Shown: piece after piece, positions 1 to 8,267 of the stretch | Numbering within the stretch: position 1 is the first letter of the stretch | Layout: every line of letters starts with the position of its first letter | Source: an uncultured bacterium | Lineage (GTDB): Bacteria > Hydrogenedentota > Hydrogenedentia > Hydrogenedentales > Hydrogenedentaceae | Length of the DNA: 63,245 nt | Assembly (NCBI GenBank): GCA_937124615.1 | Contig: CAKZKR010000014.1 | Location: forward strand, 1 to 63,245 | Direction: 5' to 3' | The notes under the pieces: model-generated | The model's database searches: none | Seen by the model: only the letters and a program-made list of their open reading frames with translations | Told to the model about the DNA's origin: nothing | Position numbers and translations under genes: made by a program

Positions 1-609
1 ATGAGACAAACGGCTCTTTTCGCTGAAAATATCGTAGTGGAAAGAGAGATTACGACATATTTAGGAGCCCCTTGTTTCAAAATTATAGATACGGTAATAA
101 ATGAAGGATTTCGTAAAACCCCGTTTATGATGCTCTATCATTGTAATATTGGCTGGCCTGTTGTATGTGAAGGGGCAAAAGTCTGTATTCCTGCGAAAAG
201 GACTATTCCAAGAGATGAGATTGCGAAACAGGGGAAAGATGCTTGGTATGAAATAACACAGCCCGTTGAAAACTATCAGGAAAGAGTATATTTTCATGAT
301 GTAAAAGCACACAAAAATGGGGAAGTAGTTATAGGTATTTATCATGAAAAGCCAAAATTGGAAGAGAAATTTTATGGTATTTATATAAAATACAAAAAAT
401 CACAACTTCCCAAATTGGTTCAATGGAAGATGTTAGGAACAGGAGAATATGTAATCGGTTTGGAGCCATGTAATGCGGGTGTATTAGGGAGAGATGAAAC
501 AGAAAGAAAGGGAGAATTGGATTATCTTAAACCAGGTGAAGTTAGGACACATGAACTTGAAATCGGGATTATAGATGCAAAGAAAAAAGAAATTTTTAAA
601 GATTTTTAG
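1..609 (+). CDS. DUF4432 family protein (aldose-epimerase fold), 5'-truncated by the window
   Basis: The 202 residues match the C-terminal half of DUF4432 proteins, which have a galactose-mutarotase-like beta-sandwich fold and usually run to about 330-370 residues. The tract around residues 6-17 (LFAENIVVEREI) and the following MMLYHCNIGWP segment are typical of the family's interior. The gene therefore most likely begins upstream of base 1, and the ATG at base 1 is an internal methionine. The C-terminus is intact, with a TAG stop. Substrate is unknown for most of the family; a sugar-binding or epimerase-like role is inferred from fold only. A 116-bp gap separates it from the pilT-like gene on the same strand. 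Confidence 0.75.
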   Translation: MRQTALFAENIVVEREITTYLGAPCFKIIDTVINEGFRKTPFMMLYHCNIGWPVVCEGAKVCIPAKRTIPRDEIAKQGKDAWYEITQPVENYQERVYFHDVKAHKNGEVVIGIYHEKPKLEEKFYGIYIKYKKSQLPKLVQWKMLGTGEYVIGLEPCNAGVLGRDETERKGELDYLKPGEVRTHELEIGIIDAKKKEIFKDF

Positions 610-725
610 GACAACATATTGATTTTAAATGTTAAACTTGATTATAGTATATAAACATTTTCAATATTTATAGTTTTTATATAATTTAACACCAAAATTA
701 AAGGGCATAATGAAGGGTATTATTT

Positions 726-2216
726 ATGTTCATAGGCAGTCAATCTAAATCAACTATCCTTGACATTTTAAGAATTGGGCTTCATGAAGTAATCCGGGCA
801 ATGGGTGTTCCTTCAGAGGTAAAAATTACAACAGAAGGTTGTAGTCTTGTTGCAAAATCGAATGATTTAAGTAAAAAAGTAGACTCAATGCAAATTTCTT
901 TTTCCACGAGGGAATCTGCAAATCATGATGAGATAAATAGAGCATTTGAGGAGACCAAATTAGGTGTTCGTTCTAAATGTGAGGAGGGTTTATGCAGGGT
1001 TTTGGTTCCAGGATTTAACTGGAGACAACTTCCCCTTCTTATCCCTTTGGATAGTGTAATAGATAAATACAGTAAGACTTCACTTCGCTCAAGAACATGG
1101 CAATTGGAAGTCCTCGCTTATGTAAATACAGGTTTTAACATCAATGTAATGATTGAAATGATGAGGGCAAAGAATGCTTCTGACTTGCATTTGAGAGCGG
1201 GATCACGTCCTTATATACGTGTAGATAATGACCTTATGCCTCTCGATTTGCCTTCTTTGAATGCAGAAGATATGAGAGATTTGTTATATCAATTAGGGGG
1301 ACAAGATGAAGTTGATATGTTATATACAGAGCGTGAAACAAGTTTTCAATATCACGCTGCAGGAATTGGTTATCTCCGATGTAGTGGATATATCAAGATG
1401 GGTGCACCTGCATTGGCTATCCGTTTAATTCCTGAAGAACCCTTACCTTTTGAAAAATTAAATATACCGGAAGTTGTGCGAGATGTTTGTAATAAACACA
1501 GAGGGCTTTTCCTTGTATGTGGTATTACGGGAAGTGGTAAGTCCACAACATTGGCGGCAATGGTAGATTATATTAATGCAACGCGTTCTGCTAATATCAT
1601 AACAATTGAAGACCCTATTGAATATGTTTATACCGACAAAAAGAGTATTATATCTCAGCGGCAGGTAGGGAGAGATACTTTATCATTTGCGAATGCCCTT
1701 CGTGGTTCACTGCGTGAGGACCCCGATGTGATACTCGTAGGCGAAATGCGTGATAGGGATACCATTCGTGCAGGTTTGAGCGCCGCTGAGACAGGACATC
1801 TTGTTTTCAGTACGCTACATACCACAACAGCAGTAGATACAGTGAATCGTATCATAAGTTATTTCCCGCAGAATGAACGCGATTTAATTCGTCAGGAGTT
1901 AGCATATTCGTTACAAGGAGTTGTTTGTCAGAGACTGTTAAAACGAGTTGGTGGAGGTCGTATTCCCTGTTTGGAGATTTTATTAGGAGGGAAACCTATT
2001 GTTCGTGATTCTATCCTGGAAGGTGACCTTGATAAACTTCATGGTATTATGGAAGTAGACGGCGATATGAAGAGTTTCGACCAATATGCTGTTGATTTGT
2101 ATCAAAAGGGATTAGTTGCTAAAGAAGAAGCCATGAGTGCCTGTTCAAATGAAGAAGCCTTCGAACGAATAGTGTCTGGTATCAAATCCTCTGAAGGTCG
2201 GAAGATTTTGAAGTAG
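726..2216 (+). CDS. PilT/PilU-like type IV pilus retraction ATPase with N-terminal extension
   Basis: Hexameric secretion-type ATPase of the PilT branch, expected at the cytoplasmic face of a type IV pilus machine. Seen: Walker A GITGSGKST near residues 266-274, the Asp-box region IITIEDPIEY near 296-305, Walker B VILVGEMRD near 336-344, and the His-box region GHLVFSTLHTTTA. From about residue 137 it follows the usual PilT start (MIEMMRAKNASDLHLRAGSRP). The first ~135 residues are extra compared with ordinary PilT (about 350-370 residues), and I recognise no domain in them. No other pilus gene is in view, so it is an orphan here. The stop codon is one base from the convergent transporter gene. 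The start has only a weak ribosome site (GAAGGG). Confidence 0.85.
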   Translation: MFIGSQSKSTILDILRIGLHEVIRAMGVPSEVKITTEGCSLVAKSNDLSKKVDSMQISFSTRESANHDEINRAFEETKLGVRSKCEEGLCRVLVPGFNWRQLPLLIPLDSVIDKYSKTSLRSRTWQLEVLAYVNTGFNINVMIEMMRAKNASDLHLRAGSRPYIRVDNDLMPLDLPSLNAEDMRDLLYQLGGQDEVDMLYTERETSFQYHAAGIGYLRCSGYIKMGAPALAIRLIPEEPLPFEKLNIPEVVRDVCNKHRGLFLVCGITGSGKSTTLAAMVDYINATRSANIITIEDPIEYVYTDKKSIISQRQVGRDTLSFANALRGSLREDPDVILVGEMRDRDTIRAGLSAAETGHLVFSTLHTTTAVDTVNRIISYFPQNERDLIRQELAYSLQGVVCQRLLKRVGGGRIPCLEILLGGKPIVRDSILEGDLDKLHGIMEVDGDMKSFDQYAVDLYQKGLVAKEEAMSACSNEEAFERIVSGIKSSEGRKILK

Positions 2217-2217
2217 T

Positions 2218-3396
2218 TTATTGGATAAAGAAAAATCCATAAATAATCCCTATTACAATAAGAATAAGGGGCGGTGTTTTATAAGGGTAAAAAGCGAATA
2301 GACTTATTGATAGTAAAATTAAAGAGGGGATAGAAGGGGGCATAAGAGTCTCAATAGCGAAATGATAAGAAAGGAGGAGTAATTGTGCAATAACTGCAAT
2401 GTTTATCCCCTTCAAAAAAGCCTGAACATTTTTATTATCTTTGAAATTATTTTGAAGATTAATTAAAATCTGTAAAAAAATAAAAGCTGGAAGAAAAATC
2501 ATGGTAGTAGATACAAATGCCCCTAAAACTCCTTTGAGGTAATATCCTAAAAAAGTTGCTATTACCGCAAAAGGCCCCGGCGTTGATTGACTTATGGCTA
2601 TACCAACAATGAAATCATGGTTTGAAATCCATTTTAATTTGTGTACAAAGATATTTTGTAAAAGAGGAAGAAGGGCATATCCTCCACCAAAGAAGATAAA
2701 ACCTATACCAAAAAATAAAAAACCGATCGTAAAAATAGAAGATGTCCCGGCGGCGAAATAAAGGACATTTGGAAATCCAAAAGTTATTTTGTAAGGTTGT
2801 AAAAAACAAATTGAAGGAATCTTGACATTATTGTTTCCTTCTTGTTTGAAATGTAGAAACAATATCTGCATAAGACCGGATAAAATAAGCAATACGACAT
2901 AATTTATATTAAATACTCCACCAATAATTACGAAAGATAAAATAAAGAAAAATAGAATATCTTTTTTTATTTTGATAGAAAGGTCGAAGGCCGTAACAAG
3001 CATAAGTGCAATAATAACAGGTGAAATACCTTTTAATATATGCTCAAAATTGAATGTTTTATTAAATCTAAAATAAAGTGCTGTTAGTATGCATACAATT
3101 ACAAATGAAGGTAGTAAGAAAAAAAAAGTAGATAAAAGGGCTCCTTGTAAACCTTTTAGTTTTCTCCCAACAAACGAAGCTGTATTTACTGCAAAAGCCC
3201 CTAAAAACTGACTAAGACTTAGTCCTATAGCAAAATCTTCATCACTGATTAATTTTTTTTGTCTAACAAAACGGTTATGGATTAGTGAAATAATTACCCA
3301 CCCTCCTCCAAAACCAATAATTCCTATTTTAAAGAATTCCCAGCATAGCAGAAGTAAAGATATAGACCCATCTTTCGTTTGTTGTGTAGATTGCAT
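2218..3396 (-). CDS. chrA: Chromate transporter family (CHR) protein, two-domain form
   Basis: Polytopic inner-membrane protein of 392 residues made of two homologous CHR halves. The first carries FGGGWVIISLIH near residues 29-40 and the second FGGGYALLPLLQ near 235-246. Each half is followed by a block of the type 'SxxDFxxGxxxSQxxPGPxA/xGAFA' and a hydrophobic run, as expected for long-chain ChrA proteins. Family members export chromate by exchange or proton-motive force in some bacteria, but many CHR proteins have no proven chromate role, so the substrate is uncertain. It stands alone, convergent with the pilT-like gene and with no terminator between the two stop codons. The intergenic region upstream (3397-3513) is short and A+T-rich. 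Confidence 0.8.
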   Translation of the reverse strand: MQSTQQTKDGSISLLLLCWEFFKIGIIGFGGGWVIISLIHNRFVRQKKLISDEDFAIGLSLSQFLGAFAVNTASFVGRKLKGLQGALLSTFFFLLPSFVIVCILTALYFRFNKTFNFEHILKGISPVIIALMLVTAFDLSIKIKKDILFFFILSFVIIGGVFNINYVVLLILSGLMQILFLHFKQEGNNNVKIPSICFLQPYKITFGFPNVLYFAAGTSSIFTIGFLFFGIGFIFFGGGYALLPLLQNIFVHKLKWISNHDFIVGIAISQSTPGPFAVIATFLGYYLKGVLGAFVSTTMIFLPAFIFLQILINLQNNFKDNKNVQAFLKGINIAVIAQLLLLSYHFAIETLMPPSIPSLILLSISLFAFYPYKTPPLILIVIGIIYGFFFIQ

Positions 3397-3513
3397 GTGA
3401 TTATAAAGAAGTAATCGAGTTTAATTTTGATGTGAAAGAATTATATCATTTTTATAATTTGGTTATGTTATTATGGAAAAATAAAAGAATAAGAAATGAA
3501 AGGAATACAGGTT

Positions 3514-3840
3514 ATGACAACAAAAAATAAGGTGCTTATTTTAATGACAATTATTTGTACAACTCTTTTTCTTATACTTTTCAATCCTACTATTTCTGCA
3601 CAAGTGAAGGGACTAAAGAACTATTGTTGCAGTAAATGTGGAACGCATATAGAATCCGTTAATCAGCCATTTATGGGAAATTGCAAAGAAGGAGGTGGAC
3701 ATTCGTGGAAGTGCTTAGGTGAAGTTGGAGAGAAAAATTATCAATGTAGTAAATGTGGGTTGGTTGTAAAATCAAAAGATACTCCTTATAATGCCTCCTG
3801 TAAAAATGGGGGAGGGCACAATTGGAAAAGGCTATCCTGA
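3514..3840 (+). CDS. Small secreted protein with two tandem CxxC...C...H (zinc-ribbon-like) repeats
   Basis: 108 residues. An N-terminal signal peptide (basic MTTKNK, hydrophobic run of about 17 residues, probable cleavage near ISA-Q) is followed by two repeats of about 34 residues. Each has the pattern [YC]xCSKCG, then P[FY], then a single Cys in the form [NS]CK, then GGGH, then W. The conserved Cys-x2-Cys...Cys...His set looks like one Zn site per repeat, although disulfides are also possible outside the cytoplasm. I chose ATG 3514 because an AAAGGA ribosome site lies about 9 bases upstream and the resulting signal peptide is cleaner. ATG 3496 in the same frame would add six residues. I recognise no named family, so function is unknown. 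Confidence 0.6.
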   Translation: MTTKNKVLILMTIICTTLFLILFNPTISAQVKGLKNYCCSKCGTHIESVNQPFMGNCKEGGGHSWKCLGEVGEKNYQCSKCGLVVKSKDTPYNASCKNGGGHNWKRLS

Positions 3841-3895
3841 TTTATTGATAATTTTAAAAAGTATAAATAAAAAAATAAAACATAAGGGAATGGCT

Positions 3896-4573
3896 ATGGA
3901 GAATATATTAGAACAGATTGCACTCTGTGTTGAAAGAGGAAAGATTAATAGAAACTCACCTTATCCTCCGGATTTGCGTGGACAGGATGGAGCAGAGGAG
4001 TTGGTCCAGCAAGCCCTTGCTATGGGAATTTCTGCAGGTAGAATCCTGAATGAAGGTTTAATGAAGGGTATGAGTGTTATAGGGAAAAAATTTAGTTGTA
4101 ATGAAGTTTTTGTTCCGGATGTTTTGATGTCAGCACGAGCAATGAATGCAGGGATGCCGTTTCTAAAAAGTGCCTTTGAAACAGGCGAAGCCACACACAA
4201 AGGAGTTTTTATTATAGGTACTGTTCAGGGTGATTTGCATGATATAGGAAAAAATCTTGTTCGAATGATGATGGAAGGGGCAGGCTGGAGAGTTATTGAT
4301 TTAGGTGTTGATACATCTCCTGATAAATTTCTTGAAGTGTTAAAAGAAAATCCCGGTGCGGTTGTTGGAATGAGTGCATTGTTAACAACTACGATGATGA
4401 ATATGGAGAAGGCTGTTAAAGTATTAAAAACTGAAGTCCCCAATGTGACTATTGTTGTTGGTGGTGCCCCATTGACCCAAGAATTCTGTAATAAAATAGG
4501 TGCGGATGCTTACTCGCCAGACCCTCAAGGTTGTATTGAGTATCTTGATGCTAAATTTGGTTTTATGAATTAA
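3896..4573 (+). CDS. Corrinoid (methyl-carrier) protein, MtaC/MtbC-like, with B12-binding domains
   Basis: A 225-residue protein that shuttles a methyl group on cobalamin between two methyltransferases. Seen: an N-terminal four-helix cap (about residues 30-100, with the ALAMGI...LMKGM pattern) and a Rossmann B12-binding domain. The latter carries DLHDIG (residues 113-118, His115 as lower cobalt ligand), SALLTTT near 160-166 and VGGAPLT near 188-194. Length is typical of methanol or methylamine corrinoid proteins and of the B12 module of MetH. Start ATG 3896 is preferred because AGGG lies 7 bases upstream; ATG 3890 is also possible. It is followed after 9 bases by the DUF169 gene and then a homocysteine methyltransferase, which points to a split, cobalamin-dependent methionine-forming or demethylating system. 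Confidence 0.85.
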   Translation: MENILEQIALCVERGKINRNSPYPPDLRGQDGAEELVQQALAMGISAGRILNEGLMKGMSVIGKKFSCNEVFVPDVLMSARAMNAGMPFLKSAFETGEATHKGVFIIGTVQGDLHDIGKNLVRMMMEGAGWRVIDLGVDTSPDKFLEVLKENPGAVVGMSALLTTTMMNMEKAVKVLKTEVPNVTIVVGGAPLTQEFCNKIGADAYSPDPQGCIEYLDAKFGFMN

Positions 4574-4582
4574 GAGAATAAC

Positions 4583-5410
4583 ATGAAATCAGTACTTTGT
4601 GAGTTGTTGGCGTTAGAATATGATCCTGTGTCTATAATATGGTCTAATCAGAAACCTGAACATGCTATTGAGTTTAAACCGGGGAAATGGGGTTGTGTTG
4701 TATGGTGGCTTATTAGTTCAGCAAAAGGGAAGACAGCAGTCTTTTCTCGTGAGTCTTATGGTTGTTGGGGGGGAGGTGTAGGACTTGGTTTTGGAAACCT
4801 ATATAAAGACTTTCCGGGAGGCGAAGATTGTTTCTGCAGGTTTCTTTCTACGGGTAACAAAGGACATCCTGCTGGTGAGGCAGTCGGAGAAAAAATTAAA
4901 GATTTTGTTACTCCAGAGTTTTTTCATGACTTTATGTATGGAGAAGGTTATTTGTCTACCCCGGAGCAAGTAAAAAATTTTATTTGTAAATTACCTATTA
5001 TAGACATTCCCTATGACTATGTGATATTTAAACCTTTGTCTCAAGTGAAAAGGGATGTTGAACAACCGAAAACTGTTGTCTTTTTGGTTAACCCGAATCA
5101 ATTTTCTGCATTAATAATACTTGCTCATTTCCGGAGTAAAACAATGTGTCGGGTTATCGCTCCTTTTTCAGCAGGGTGTCAAACTGTGGGTATTTGGTCT
5201 TATGCAAGTGCTGACACAGATGAACCAAAAGCCGTTATTGGTATGACGGATATTTCGGCTCGATTAAATGCAAATAAACAAATAGGTGATAACTTTTTAT
5301 CGATTGCTTTTCCATGGGAATTATTTCTTGAGATTGAGGAGGACGCTCCGAATAGTTTCTTAGTAAGAGACACATGGAAGAAATTAACAAAAGAGAGAGG
5401 TAAGGGGTAA
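4583..5410 (+). CDS. DUF169 (COG2043-type) family protein
   Basis: A 275-residue soluble protein recognisable as DUF169. The N-terminal half holds the VWWLISSAKGKTAVFSRES segment and the glycine-rich CWGGGVGLGFG. The second half holds the PKTVVFLVNPNQFSALI type block and an RDTWKKL end. No enzymatic activity is established for the family that I can name. Cysteines are present but form no obvious iron-sulfur motif. It sits between the corrinoid protein (9-base gap) and the homocysteine methyltransferase (2-base gap) on the same strand, so it is surely co-transcribed. A role in methyl transfer, substrate binding or corrinoid handling is a context-based inference only. Confidence 0.75.
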   Translation: MKSVLCELLALEYDPVSIIWSNQKPEHAIEFKPGKWGCVVWWLISSAKGKTAVFSRESYGCWGGGVGLGFGNLYKDFPGGEDCFCRFLSTGNKGHPAGEAVGEKIKDFVTPEFFHDFMYGEGYLSTPEQVKNFICKLPIIDIPYDYVIFKPLSQVKRDVEQPKTVVFLVNPNQFSALIILAHFRSKTMCRVIAPFSAGCQTVGIWSYASADTDEPKAVIGMTDISARLNANKQIGDNFLSIAFPWELFLEIEEDAPNSFLVRDTWKKLTKERGKG

Positions 5411-5412
5411 GA

Positions 5413-6303
5413 ATGGACCGTATAAAATCAAAGATACAAAAAGGGAAAATTTTGGTTGGTGATGGAGGATGGGGAACATTACTAATCAAGTCAGGGATGA
5501 AATCGGGAGAATGTCCCGAGATGTGGAATATAGAACATCCTGATGTTGTGAGTAGTATTGCTGCTGCATACAAAGAGGCCGGAGCCGATTTAATTTCTAC
5601 CAATAGTTTTGGAGGGAATCGAATAAAATTAAAAGCATATGGTTTGGAGAATGAAGCAAAAAGATTGAATAGACAGTCCGCATATTTGACAAGGAAGGCG
5701 ATAGGAGAACAACATCATGTCCTTGCTTCAATAGGACCCAGTGGTAAATTTATAATAATGGGTGATATATCGGTGGACGAATTATACGAGTCATTTCGGG
5801 AACAGGCGATTGCATTGGAAGAAGGAGGTGCTGATGCATGTATTATCGAGACGATGGTTGATTTAGAAGAAACTCGATGTGCCGTTCTTGCCGTAAAGGA
5901 AAATACAAAATTAGAGATGATTGTTAGTCTTACATTTATGAGAAGCAATGATGGTGGGAGGTTCAATACCATCATGGGAACAACCCCAGAAATGTTTATA
6001 AATGAGATGAAACAGATGAATGTTCCGGTTTTTGGAGTAAATTGTACGCTAAGTGTCGAAGATATGAGTGTTTTACTGGAAAGAATGTATCTCTTTGAAA
6101 AAGAGGTTCCTTTTTTGGTTTATCCAAATGCAGGACAACCGCAACTAACTGATAATGGTATTTTATATCCTGAATCCCCTGAAGTATTTGCTAAATATGT
6201 GCCAGATTTTATCAGAAATGGGGCAAAAATTATTGGAGGATGTTGTGGAACTTTTCCGGAGCATATCCGTGCGATAAGAAATGAAATAGATAGAATACAA
6301 TAG
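5413..6303 (+). CDS. Zn-dependent homocysteine S-methyltransferase (MetH N-domain / BHMT-like)
   Basis: A 296-residue single-domain TIM-barrel enzyme of the Pfam S-methyl_trans family, which transfers a methyl group to homocysteine to make methionine. Seen: DGGWGT near residues 17-22, ADLISTNSFGG near 58-68, and the three zinc ligands Cys211 (GVNC) and Cys277/Cys278 (GGCCGT). Length matches the isolated homocysteine-binding module of cobalamin-dependent methionine synthase or bacterial BHMT-like proteins. It is the third gene of the corrinoid-DUF169 cluster, so methylcobalamin on the neighbouring corrinoid protein is the likely donor. The methyl source for the corrinoid is not encoded here: no methyltetrahydrofolate-binding (pterin) domain is visible. 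Confidence 0.85.
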   Translation: MDRIKSKIQKGKILVGDGGWGTLLIKSGMKSGECPEMWNIEHPDVVSSIAAAYKEAGADLISTNSFGGNRIKLKAYGLENEAKRLNRQSAYLTRKAIGEQHHVLASIGPSGKFIIMGDISVDELYESFREQAIALEEGGADACIIETMVDLEETRCAVLAVKENTKLEMIVSLTFMRSNDGGRFNTIMGTTPEMFINEMKQMNVPVFGVNCTLSVEDMSVLLERMYLFEKEVPFLVYPNAGQPQLTDNGILYPESPEVFAKYVPDFIRNGAKIIGGCCGTFPEHIRAIRNEIDRIQ

Positions 6304-6310
6304 ATTGTAT

Positions 6311-7003
6311 ATGAAGTGTTTTAGTGGAAAGAAGCGGTATATAGCAAAATGGCCAATATTAATAGATATTTATAATACTCTTTCGGAATATTATGGACCC
6401 ACAGGATGGTGGCCCGGAGAAAGTCCTTTTGAAATAGCCATAGGGGCTATTCTTACTCAAAATACAGCGTGGACAAATGTCGAAAAAGCAATTTGTAATT
6501 TAAAAAAACAAAATTTACTTAATCCGCATAAAATGGTTGAATGTAAGAGAGATACACTCGAACAGGCCATCCGATCCTCTGGATATTTTAAGCAGAAGGC
6601 AGAACGACTTATCATATTTTGTAATTATTTAATTGAAAAATATGACGGAAAAATGGAGAATATGGCTTGTGTTAATGCATCCCATTTGAGAAAAGAATTA
6701 CTGAACTTAAAAGGTATTGGTCTTGAAACTGCTGACGATATTCTACTTTATGCTTGTGGACATCTTATATTTGTTGTTGATGCCTATACAAAACGAATCT
6801 TTTCAAGGCATGGTATTTTAGATGAAGAACTGAAATATGAAGATATACAAAATTACTTTCATGAGCACCTACCGAAAGATGTTCATATTTACAAAGAATA
6901 TCATGGACTTATAGTTTGGACAGGAAAAGATTATTGTAGAAAACAGCCTAAATGTCTCAAATGCCCGCTAAATAAGTATCCCATAGACATAAATTGTTTT
7001 TGA
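6311..7003 (+). CDS. Endonuclease III-like HhH-GPD DNA glycosylase (COG2231/MagIII-like)
   Basis: About 230 residues with the HhH-GPD fold of base-excision repair glycosylases. Seen: an N-terminal FEIAIGAILTQNTAW segment, the helix-hairpin-helix LKGIGLETADDILLYA, and the catalytic aspartate region FVVDAYTKRIFSR. The C-terminal cysteine set C-x5-C-x2-C-x10-C could hold an iron-sulfur cluster but differs in spacing from endonuclease III (6-2-5). The lysine of bifunctional endonuclease III (GxGxKTA) is replaced by Glu (GIGLETA), as in the MagIII/COG2231 branch, so a monofunctional glycosylase without lyase activity is likely. An upstream TTG at 6305 is in frame, and neither start has a strong ribosome site. 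It follows the methyltransferase gene by a few bases and may be co-transcribed by chance. Confidence 0.75.
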   Translation: MKCFSGKKRYIAKWPILIDIYNTLSEYYGPTGWWPGESPFEIAIGAILTQNTAWTNVEKAICNLKKQNLLNPHKMVECKRDTLEQAIRSSGYFKQKAERLIIFCNYLIEKYDGKMENMACVNASHLRKELLNLKGIGLETADDILLYACGHLIFVVDAYTKRIFSRHGILDEELKYEDIQNYFHEHLPKDVHIYKEYHGLIVWTGKDYCRKQPKCLKCPLNKYPIDINCF

Positions 7004-7136
7004 ATTAAGAATTTTATAAATGTTATAATACCTTATCTTTTATTATTCCTCTTCTGATAATAATTTCTGTGTTGGCAAATCTATAAAAACTGTAAGAGTA
7101 ATAATAATATAAACAACTAAATTAAGGAGAAATATT

Positions 7137-8177
7137 ATGCCATTAGTTCCAATGAGACAAATTCTTGATGAAGCAGCCAAAGGTGGATATGGGGTGGGTG
7201 CTTTCAATGTGAATAATATGGAGCAAATCCAGGCGATTATGCAGGCTGCAAATGATACAAATAGCCCGGTTATTATACAGGCAAGTCGTGGTGCATTGAA
7301 ATATAGCAAAATGATTTACTTAAAAAAACTGATGGAAGCGGCTGTTGAAGAATATCCTCATATTCCTGTGGCATTACATTTAGACCATGGTAATAGTGTT
7401 GAAACTTGCAAACAAGCCATTGAATTGGGCTTTACATCAGTGATGATAGATGGTTCTTTGAAAGAGGATGGGAAGACAAAAAATACTTATGAAGGAAATC
7501 TTGAAATTACAATGAAGGTTATAGAGTTAGCCCATCCGTTAGGTGTTACAGTAGAAGCAGAATTAGGTTGTTTAGGTGGAATTGAAGATGGTCATGGAGC
7601 CGGGCTTTCCGATAAAGAAGTAGAAGATTTCCTGACGGATCCGGAGCAGGCGGAAGAGTTTGTTAAGTTAACCGGAGTTGATGCCCTTGCAGTAGCCATC
7701 GGGACGAGTCATGGTGCTTATAAGTCGACAAGAAAGGACCCTGTTACAGGGGAAGTTCTACCTCCTAAATTAGCTATGGACCGTATTATAGAAATCCACA
7801 AGAGAATGCCGAATTGCCATATGGTAATGCACGGTTCCAGTTCGGTTCCACAGGAATTGGTGGATATTATTAATAAATATGGTGGTAAAATGCCGGGGAC
7901 AAAAGGAATACCATTAGAACAAATTCAAGAAGGGATAAAAAATGGTGTCCGTAAGATAAATGTAGATACCGATAGTCGTCTTGCAATCACAGGTGCTATT
8001 CGTAAGGTATTTTACGAATCACCAGAAAAGTTTGATCCCAGAGATTACTTAAAACCAGCGAGGGAATCTGCTTATCAGGTATATGTTGAACGGATGAAAG
8101 CGTTTGGTCAAGCAGGACATGCAGGTGACTATAAGCCTATGACCCTTGAAGATATGAAAGCATTTTATAAAAAGTAG
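7137..8177 (+). CDS. fba: Class II fructose-1,6-bisphosphate aldolase
   Basis: A 346-residue zinc-dependent aldolase of the Calvin/class IIB type, splitting fructose 1,6-bisphosphate to dihydroxyacetone phosphate and glyceraldehyde 3-phosphate in glycolysis or gluconeogenesis. Seen: YGVGAFNVNN near residues 18-27, the catalytic/metal motif HLDHG (residues 81-85), EAELG, AIGTSHGAYK, the HGSSSVP segment with a further zinc histidine, and KINVDTD near the C-terminal phosphate-binding region. The length and the GGKMPGTKGIP insertion fit the bacterial CbbA-type group. The start is secure, with an AAGGAGA ribosome site 6-7 bases upstream of ATG 7137. It lies upstream of glmS with a 90-base gap and is probably separately expressed. 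Confidence 0.95.
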   Translation: MPLVPMRQILDEAAKGGYGVGAFNVNNMEQIQAIMQAANDTNSPVIIQASRGALKYSKMIYLKKLMEAAVEEYPHIPVALHLDHGNSVETCKQAIELGFTSVMIDGSLKEDGKTKNTYEGNLEITMKVIELAHPLGVTVEAELGCLGGIEDGHGAGLSDKEVEDFLTDPEQAEEFVKLTGVDALAVAIGTSHGAYKSTRKDPVTGEVLPPKLAMDRIIEIHKRMPNCHMVMHGSSSVPQELVDIINKYGGKMPGTKGIPLEQIQEGIKNGVRKINVDTDSRLAITGAIRKVFYESPEKFDPRDYLKPARESAYQVYVERMKAFGQAGHAGDYKPMTLEDMKAFYKK

Positions 8178-8267
8178 TAATTCTAATAGATTGTTTTTAT
8201 TGGAACATTATTCTTTTACTATCAACTACAAAAATCAATTTTAACGAAAAGAAAGGATTGTTTTAAA

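Noticed and set aside
3791-3895. Longer form of the corrinoid protein beginning inside the small secreted protein gene
   Set aside because: The extra residues are out of family, overlap a real gene, and ATG 3896 has a properly spaced ribosome site.
8178-8267. Possible glmS ribozyme before glmS
   Set aside because: 90 bases only, A+T-rich, without the paired cores of the ribozyme.
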